Assembly (NCBI GenBank): GCA_019115685.1
Contig: DXDC01000004.1
Span: 1 to 10,032, forward strand
Length of the DNA: 10,032 nt
Origin: Candidatus Agrococcus pullicola
Lineage (GTDB): Bacteria; Actinomycetota; Actinomycetes; Actinomycetales; Microbacteriaceae
Reading direction: 5' to 3'
Part shown: piece after piece, positions 6,056 to 10,032 of the stretch
Layout of the letters: each line of letters starts with the position of its first letter
Numbering within the stretch: the stretch's first letter is position 1
Notes under the pieces: model-generated
The model's input: the letters and a program-made list of their open reading frames with translations, nothing else
The model's database searches: none
Told to the model about the DNA's origin: nothing
Made by a program: the position numbers and the translations under genes

Positions 6056-8089
6056 GTGTTCACAACAGATGAATCGGCAATCACCTGGACTGGAGGAGGT
6101 GAAACTCTGCGCGTCGAGGCGTGGGGGCGGAATTCGCTTCGCGTCCGTGCCTCGCTCACTGCGGTGAGCGATGAGCCGTGGGCGCTTGCGGAGCGGCGGG
6201 ATGCTCCCGCGCAGGTGCGGGTCGACGGAGATACGGCAACGATCCGAAGCGGCGGCATCATTGCAACGCTGCGGGCGTCCCGCTTCTTCGACGCTCAGGC
6301 AGGATACTCGCGGGAGCAGTGCCGCATCGAGTTCCGGAACGCGGACGGCGAGAGGCTGCTGAGTGAGCTGCCGTCCGGTGGGGCGCTGAAACTGCAGGCC
6401 CGAAGCTGGCGGCCGATGCTCGGGTCGAACTCGTCGCGGCTCACGGTCGGTTTCGAGGCCGATCCGGATGAGCATCTGGTGGGGATGGGTCTCTATCAGC
6501 AGGACGTCATCGATCTGAAGGGCAGCACGCTCGAGCTCGCGCATCGCAACTCCCAGGCGTCGGTGCCGTTCGTCGTCTCCAGTCGCGGCTACGGGCTGCT
6601 GTGGAACAACCCGGCGGTCGGGAGGGCTACATTCGCGAAAAACCGCACCGAGTTCGTCGCCGAGGCCACCCAGCAGCTGGACTACTGGATCACCGTCGGC
6701 GAGAACCCGGCGGCGATCGCCCGCTCATACGCGGACGCGACGGGGCATCCTCCGATGATGCCGGAGTACGGTCTGGGGTTCTGGCAGTGCAAACTCCGCT
6801 ACTCGAACCAGGAGCAGCTGCTGGAGGTGGCGCGTGAGTACCGAAGGCGCGGCATCCCCATCGATGTCATCGTCGCCGACTTCTTCCATTGGCCGAAGAT
6901 GGGCGACTACCGCTTCGAGGACGAGTTCTGGCCGGACCCCGCCGCCATGGTGCGCGAGCTCGACGAGCTCGGCATCGCGTTGATGGTCTCCGTCTGGCCT
7001 CAGGTGTCCATCGAGTCGGAGAATTACGAGTACTTCCGCGAACGCAATCTGCTCGCCCGCAGCGACCGCGGCCTCGATGTCCAGATGAGTTTCGAAGGAC
7101 CAAGCGCCTTCCTTGATGTCACGAATCCTGAGGGCAGGGCGGCATTGTGGGAGCTGTGCCAGAAGAACTACCACGACCTCGGCGTCAAGATGTTCTGGCT
7201 GGACGAGGCCGAGCCCGAGCTGGGCCGGTATGACTTCGATGCCTATCGCTACCATCGCGGCAGCCTGCTGGAGGTGGGCAACGTCTATCCTCGGGATTTC
7301 TCCCAGGCCTTCTGGGATGGACAGCAGGCGGCAGGGCAGAACGACATCGTCAACCTGGTGCGCTGCGCGTGGGCGGGAAGCCAGCGATACGGTGCCCTGG
7401 TGTGGTCCGGCGATATCGGGTCCACGTTCAGCGACCTGCGGGCTCAGATCACGGCCGGCGTGCACATGGGTGTCGCCGGAATCCCGTGGTTCACCACTGA
7501 TATCGGCGGATTCCACGGCGGCGACGTGTCGGACCCGGCATTTCATGAACTGCTCATCCGGTGGTTCCAGTTCGGCGCGTTCTCGCCGGTGATGCGGCTG
7601 CACGGCGACCGCTCGCCGAGTGAGCCGGTCACCGCCGCAGATGGTTCACGACGGCTAGCGTCGGGGGCCGCCAATGAGGTGTGGAGCTACGGGGCAGAGG
7701 TGCTCGATGTTCTCACCGGGCTGATCGAGATGCGCGAGCAGTTGCGCGAGTACACGCGAGACGCCATGCGCGCGGCGCACGAGACGGGTTCTCCCGTCAT
7801 GCGCGGACTGTTCCACGAGTTCCCGGAGGACTCCGAGGCATGGCAGGTGGCGGACCAGTACCTGTTCGGCCCCGACCTGCTCGTGTGCCCGGTCGTCGAG
7901 GCCGGCGCTCGCCGTCGCCGAGTGTATCTGCCGGGACGAGGCACGTCGTGGACCGATGTGCGCAGCGGAGACGTCCACGACGGAGGCGCCTGGATAGAGG
8001 TGGACGCGCCCCTCGACCGCATCCCGGTGTTCGGCCGCGAAGGCCGCAGCGGCGGACTACCGGTAGGCGCGACCCCGGCCGGTGGCTGA
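6056..8089 (+). CDS. Glycoside hydrolase family 31 (alpha-xylosidase/alpha-glucosidase-like)
   Basis: This is a retaining alpha-glycosidase of 677 residues without a signal peptide, so probably a cytoplasmic enzyme acting on imported sugar. An N-terminal beta-sandwich region (about residues 1-225) precedes a TIM barrel starting near MPEYGLGFWQCKLRYSN. The barrel holds DFFHWPKMGDYRF (Asp275 first), the nucleophile motif FWLDEAEPE (Asp383 expected nucleophile) and WSGDIGS (Asp453 expected acid/base). TTDIGGF (Asp482) and MRLHGDRSP follow, then C-terminal beta domains. The WLDEAEPE subtype includes many proteins annotated as alpha-xylosidases, but substrate specificity is not secure; an alpha-glucosidase remains possible. 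The GTG start has AAGGAG at 6041-6046, 9 nt upstream. It is the last gene of the operon, 36 bp after the permease, and is followed by a strong hairpin. Confidence 0.92.
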   Translation: MFTTDESAITWTGGGETLRVEAWGRNSLRVRASLTAVSDEPWALAERRDAPAQVRVDGDTATIRSGGIIATLRASRFFDAQAGYSREQCRIEFRNADGERLLSELPSGGALKLQARSWRPMLGSNSSRLTVGFEADPDEHLVGMGLYQQDVIDLKGSTLELAHRNSQASVPFVVSSRGYGLLWNNPAVGRATFAKNRTEFVAEATQQLDYWITVGENPAAIARSYADATGHPPMMPEYGLGFWQCKLRYSNQEQLLEVAREYRRRGIPIDVIVADFFHWPKMGDYRFEDEFWPDPAAMVRELDELGIALMVSVWPQVSIESENYEYFRERNLLARSDRGLDVQMSFEGPSAFLDVTNPEGRAALWELCQKNYHDLGVKMFWLDEAEPELGRYDFDAYRYHRGSLLEVGNVYPRDFSQAFWDGQQAAGQNDIVNLVRCAWAGSQRYGALVWSGDIGSTFSDLRAQITAGVHMGVAGIPWFTTDIGGFHGGDVSDPAFHELLIRWFQFGAFSPVMRLHGDRSPSEPVTAADGSRRLASGAANEVWSYGAEVLDVLTGLIEMREQLREYTRDAMRAAHETGSPVMRGLFHEFPEDSEAWQVADQYLFGPDLLVCPVVEAGARRRRVYLPGRGTSWTDVRSGDVHDGGAWIEVDAPLDRIPVFGREGRSGGLPVGATPAGG

Positions 8090-8103
8090 GAATCGCATGG
8101 ACC

Positions 8104-8131
8104 GGGTCGCCTTGCGCACGCAAGGCGACCC
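8104..8131. terminator. Strong hairpin, likely bidirectional terminator
   Basis: GGGTCGCCTTGCG (8104-8116) pairs perfectly with 8119-8131, giving a 12-bp stem with a GCAC loop. It starts 14 nt after the GH31 stop and lies 38 nt beyond the stop of the converging small gene on the other strand. An outer pair, CGCATG (8094-8099) with CATGCG (8140-8145), could extend the structure. Neither side has a T-run, as is common for terminators in high-GC actinobacteria. Confidence 0.75.
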
Positions 8132-8169
8132 AGTCGAGTCATGCGAGCCGGTCCTTGAGACCTGTCCGC

Positions 8170-8398
8170 TCACTCCAGCGGCTCGGGCGGCCGTTCGGGC
8201 TCGGGCTTCTTCACGAGGAACAGCAGGATGCCGCCGATTGCGAGCACCGGTCCGATGAGGAAGCCGATCGGACCCAGGCCGTGGTCCGGCGGGACGCCGT
8301 TGAACAGCTGACTGACTGAGTGCGGGCACCGTCAGCACTGCCGCAGCCACCCACAGCACGACGGCGGTGGTGAGGAACGGACGCTTGCGACGGGCCAT
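8170..8398 (-). pseudogene. Small two-helix membrane protein, frameshifted
   Basis: From ATG 8398 on the minus strand the frame encodes MARRKRPFLTTAVVLWVAAA and onward to PALSQ, then breaks down into Arg-rich non-membrane sequence that runs through the terminator hairpin. At the break the plus strand reads CTGACTGACTGA (8308-8319). Removing one CTGA unit joins the start to a second plausible segment, LFNGVPPDHGLGPIGFLIGP, with a second membrane helix and a charged Pro/Glu tail KKPEPERPPEPLE ending at TGA 8170. The restored product is 74 residues with helices at about 8-27 and 41-62. I do not recognise the family. The start has a TAGGCT -10-like box and probably a leaderless transcript. A true mutation or a sequencing error are both possible. 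Confidence 0.7.
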
Positions 8399-8404
8399 GC
8401 CTCC

Positions 8405-8410
8405 AGCCTA
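8405..8410 (-). promoter_or_regulatory. -10 box of a leaderless small gene
   Basis: On the minus strand TAGGCT (TANNNT form) lies 6 nt before the ATG at 8398, the standard actinobacterial arrangement for leaderless transcription. GGAGG (complement of 8400-8404) is only 1 nt from the ATG, too close for a ribosome binding site, which supports the leaderless reading. Confidence 0.45.
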
Positions 8411-8444
8411 CGGTGCGGGTGCCCACCCTTCGCCGGACGCGAAT

Positions 8445-8489
8445 GGTCGCATCCAGTCACCTTCGCGGGTCGCATGTGGTCGCCTCAGC
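8445..8489. repeat. Imperfect 22-bp tandem repeat with GTCGC motifs
   Basis: Two related 22-bp units, 8445-8466 and 8468-8489, both begin GGTCGCAT and share 14 of 22 positions. Within them GTCGC or GTCAC recurs at 8446, 8456, 8469 and 8479 (steps of 10, 13 and 10). Such arrays occur as protein-binding repeats at the ends of insertion sequences. This could be the remnant end of an older element into which the IS256 copy inserted, but no matching transposase is present here. Confidence 0.4.
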
Positions 8490-8501
8490 ATGACGGATTG
8501 T

Positions 8502-8517
8502 GATGTCTCGGGACATC
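8502..8517. repeat. Palindrome abutting the IS256 left end
   Basis: GATGTC (8502-8507) and GACATC (8512-8517) form a 6-bp inverted repeat around TCGG. It ends at the base before the inferred left terminus of the IS256 element. A GATGTCTCGGGACAT-type sequence recalls the ends of some IS481-like elements, from memory and not verified. It may be an older IS end or an insertion hotspot. Confidence 0.4.
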
Positions 8518-8552
8518 GGGACTGTAAGAAGAACGGTGTGTGAGGGTCCGGC
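8518..8552 (+). repeat. IS256 left terminal inverted repeat
   Basis: The sequence begins GGGACTGTAAGAAGAACGG and ends GGGTCCGGC. It aligns with the reverse complement of 9868-9901, which begins GGGTCTGTCCGATTAACGG and ends GGGTCCGGC. There are five mismatches in the first 19 positions, then a mismatch and a 1-nt gap. The shared AACGGTGTG and GGGTCCGGC blocks are the best-conserved parts. Confidence 0.75.
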
Positions 8553-8573
8553 CTGATCCGAAAGGAGATGGCC

Positions 8574-9860
8574 GTGACTGACACGACCGACGTCATCGCT
8601 GATGAGGAGATGATTGATCCCGTGACCGGAGAGATCATCGATCAGAAAGAACTCGCAGAACGCCTGCTCGCGCAGGCCAAGGAGCAGGGCGTGAGTCTGG
8701 TCGGCCCGGGAGGGCTGCTGAACCAGCTCACGAAGAACGTCCTGGAGACAGCTCTGGATGCCGAGCTGACCGAGCACCTCGGTCACGAGCACGGCGGGAC
8801 CCCGCTGGGCGAGAACATGCGTAACGGGGCCCGGACGAAGACCGTGCTGACAGAGATCGGCCCGGTTGAGATCGAGGTTCCCAGGGATCGTGAGGGCTCG
8901 TTCGATCCGGTGGTCGTGCCCAAGCGGAAGCGGCGTTTGGACGGGGTCGATCAGATCGTGCTGTCGCTGACCGCGCGGGGTCTGACGACAGGGGAGATCG
9001 TCGCGCATTTCGATGAGGTCTATGGGGCGAAGGTCTCTAAGGAAACGATCAGCCGGATCACGGAGAAGGTCACCGGCGAGCTCGCCGAGTGGGCCTCCCG
9101 GCCACTGGACCCGATCTATCCGGTGATCTTCGTCGACGCGATCGTCGTCAAAGTCCGCGACGGCCAAGTGCGCAACACTCCGTTCTATGTCGTCATGGGT
9201 GTCACGGTGAACGGGGAACGCGACATCCTCGGGATCTAGGCCGGCGATGGCGCGGAAGGAGCAAGGTTCTGGTTGCAGGTGTTCACCGAGTTGAAGAACC
9301 GCGGTGTCGAGGACGTGTTCATCGCCGTCTGCGACGGGTTGAAGGGCCTGCCGGAGGCGATCAACACGACCTGGGAGCAGACCGTGGTGCAGCAGTGCAT
9401 CGTCCACCTGATCCGCAACAGCTTCCGTTACGCCGGCCGCCAGCATCGGGACGCGATCGTGAAGTCCCTCAAGCCGGTCTATACGGCCCCGTCCGAGGCA
9501 GCGGCGAAGGACCGGTTCGCCGAGTTTGCGGCCGAGTGGGGTGATCGTTATCCCGCGATCGTGCAGCTGTGGCGGAACTCTTGGGCGGAGTTCGTGCCGT
9601 TCCTCGAGTATGACGTCGAGATCCGTCGGGTGATCTGCACAACGAATGCGATCGAGTCGATCAACGCGAGATACCGGCGCGCCGTTCGGGCGCGTGGGCA
9701 TTTCCCCAACGAGTCCGCAGCGCTCAAATGCCTCTACCTGGTGACGCGGTCACTTGACCCCACCGGCGGGGGCCGGGCACGCTGGGTGATGAGGTGGAAG
9801 CCCGCGCTCAACGCGTTCGCGATCACCTTCGCGGGCCGGCTCGAGAGAACCACTCACTGA
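8574..9860 (+). pseudogene. IS256-family transposase with internal amber stop
   Basis: This DDE transposase catalyses excision and insertion of its element. One frame covers about 428 codons, near full family length, but TAG at 9237-9239 (codon 222) interrupts it. Family members usually have Trp in this place (ERDILG-W-AGDG), so a single TGG to TAG change explains it; the frame on both sides is intact. Catalytic residues are Asp188 (IFVDAIVVKV), Asp254 (AVCDGLKGL) and Glu361 (TNAIESIN), with a 107-residue D-E spacing typical of IS256. The stop separates the first Asp from the other two, so neither half should be active alone. GTG 8574 is preferred as start because AAAGGAG (8561-8567) lies 6 nt before it, whereas ATG 8568 directly touches that sequence. 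The N-terminal part includes ELTEHLGHEHGG, typical of the family. Confidence 0.9.
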
Positions 9861-9867
9861 TGAAATC

Positions 9868-9901
9868 GCCGGACCCCGCACACCGTTAATCGGACAGACC
9901 C
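9868..9901 (-). repeat. IS256 right terminal inverted repeat
   Basis: This is the right-hand partner of 8518-8552, starting 7 nt after the transposase stop. Read on the minus strand it shares CTGT, AACGGTGTG and GGGTCCGGC with the left end. Directly beyond it the sequence becomes in-frame ISL3 transposase, with TGGGGCATCTACCAG encoding WGIYQ, so the junction is near 9901-9906. Confidence 0.75.
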
Positions 9902-10032
9902 CGACCTGGGGCATCTACCAGCGCATCGTCGCGGCCTACCGCGAACCCGACAAGAACAAGGCCAAGGAGATGATGCGCGCAGTGATCGACGCCGTCAGCA
10001 GCGGCGTCCCCGCCGCTCTCACCGAGATCCGC
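9902..10032 (+). pseudogene. ISL3-family transposase, internal fragment
   Basis: The frame starting at 9901 encodes TPTWGIYQRIVAAYREPDKN, then KAKEMMRAVIDAVSSGVPAA and LTEIR, matching the region just before the C-terminal catalytic Glu in ISL3 transposases. The N-terminal part is missing, because the IS256 right end abuts it at about 9901. The 3' side runs off the window. Its last 18 bases equal bases 1-18, in the same frame as the fragment there, so joining the two gives about 81 continuous family residues ending at base 132. As seen it is a truncated, non-functional gene piece. Confidence 0.83.
10015..10032 (+). repeat. 18-bp repeat of the window's first bases
   Basis: GCTCTCACCGAGATCCGC here is identical to bases 1-18 and lies in the same codon phase within the same transposase family. 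An 18-bp chance match at the two termini is negligible. It indicates a circular or tandem molecule, two copies of the same IS, or an assembly overlap. Confidence 0.9.

Larger units (their letters stand above)
8518..9901 (+). mobile_element. IS256-family insertion sequence
   Basis: This element of about 1.38 kb has related, imperfect terminal inverted repeats (8518-8552 and 9868-9901) enclosing a single IS256-type transposase gene. Size and organisation fit the family. No 8-9-bp target duplication is seen: the left flank is a GATGTC/GACATC palindrome, while the right flank is the interior of an ISL3 transposase. The copy is probably inactive because its transposase has an internal stop. Exact ends are uncertain by 1-2 bp. 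Confidence 0.85.

Noticed and set aside
5381..6544. Minus-strand open frame of 387 codons opposite the second permease and GH31 gene
   Set aside because: Its composition is Arg/Glu/His-rich, it spans two real genes and their gap, and it has no recognisable domain.
8211..8319. Separate minus-strand small gene using the frame without the membrane segment
   Set aside because: The sequence is Ser/Ala/Thr-rich without a start signal; the frame restored by removing one CTGA is far more protein-like.
8510..8518. Target site duplication GACATCGG versus GACCTGGG at the right flank
   Set aside because: It matches at only some positions and requires shifting the ends arbitrarily; not convincing as a duplication.
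9237..9272. Programmed frameshift producing the IS256 transposase
   Set aside because: Both halves are in the same frame, so this is a single nonsense codon; no slippery site is needed and IS256 does not usually use one.
8457..9701. Minus-strand open frame of 414 codons opposite the IS256 transposase
   Set aside because: It mirrors the transposase codons and is a common shadow of IS256 genes in high-GC genomes.
1..10032. CRISPR array, tRNA, rRNA, riboswitch or toxin-antitoxin pair
   Set aside because: No regularly spaced direct repeats of suitable length, no recognisable tRNA or rRNA sequence, and no leader long enough for a known riboswitch were seen.

Overview
The window reads as a GC-rich actinobacterial chromosome segment, most like Microbacteriaceae such as Microbacterium. 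The reasons are high-GC third codon positions, a leaderless-type start on one gene, a LacI-regulated sugar ABC cassette with no ATPase of its own, and IS256 and ISL3 family insertion sequences of actinobacterial type. The taxonomic call is inference from style and was not tested by a search.

Layout. Bases 1-132 are a C-terminal piece of an ISL3-family transposase, fused abruptly to the 3' part of an unrecognised gene (about 135-524). Next comes a short-form 6-phosphogluconate dehydrogenase gene (600-1655) and a 204-bp gap holding a GC hairpin flanked by 10-bp direct repeats. A LacI-family repressor gene (1860-2897) follows. Downstream is a five-part sugar module: a promoter with two GAACCGGTTC operators (about 2946-3000), a lipoprotein solute-binding protein (3041-4246), two MalF/MalG-type permeases (4251-5198 and 5195-6019) and a glycoside hydrolase family 31 enzyme (6056-8089). 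It ends at a strong hairpin (8104-8131). A small membrane-protein gene on the minus strand (8170-8398) is frameshifted by an extra CTGA unit. The right part is mobile DNA: short repeats that may be an older element end (8445-8517), an IS256-family element (8518 to about 9901) whose transposase carries one in-frame amber codon, and another piece of ISL3 transposase (9902-10032).

How the genes work together (inference). The binding protein captures an alpha-linked oligosaccharide or alpha-xyloside, the two permeases import it using an ATPase encoded elsewhere, and the cytoplasmic GH31 enzyme releases monosaccharide. The LacI-type protein probably represses the set through the paired operators and may control itself through a half-operator upstream of its own gene. 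The 6-phosphogluconate dehydrogenase could feed sugar carbon into the pentose phosphate pathway, but it has its own leader and need not belong to the same regulon.

The most structurally odd point is that the last 18 bases are identical to the first 18. Joining the ends restores an in-frame ISL3 transposase segment. This suggests a circular or tandem molecule, two ISL3 copies, or an assembly join. I found no CRISPR array, tRNA, rRNA or convincing new biological system; the region is an ordinary sugar-utilisation locus bordered by decaying insertion sequences.
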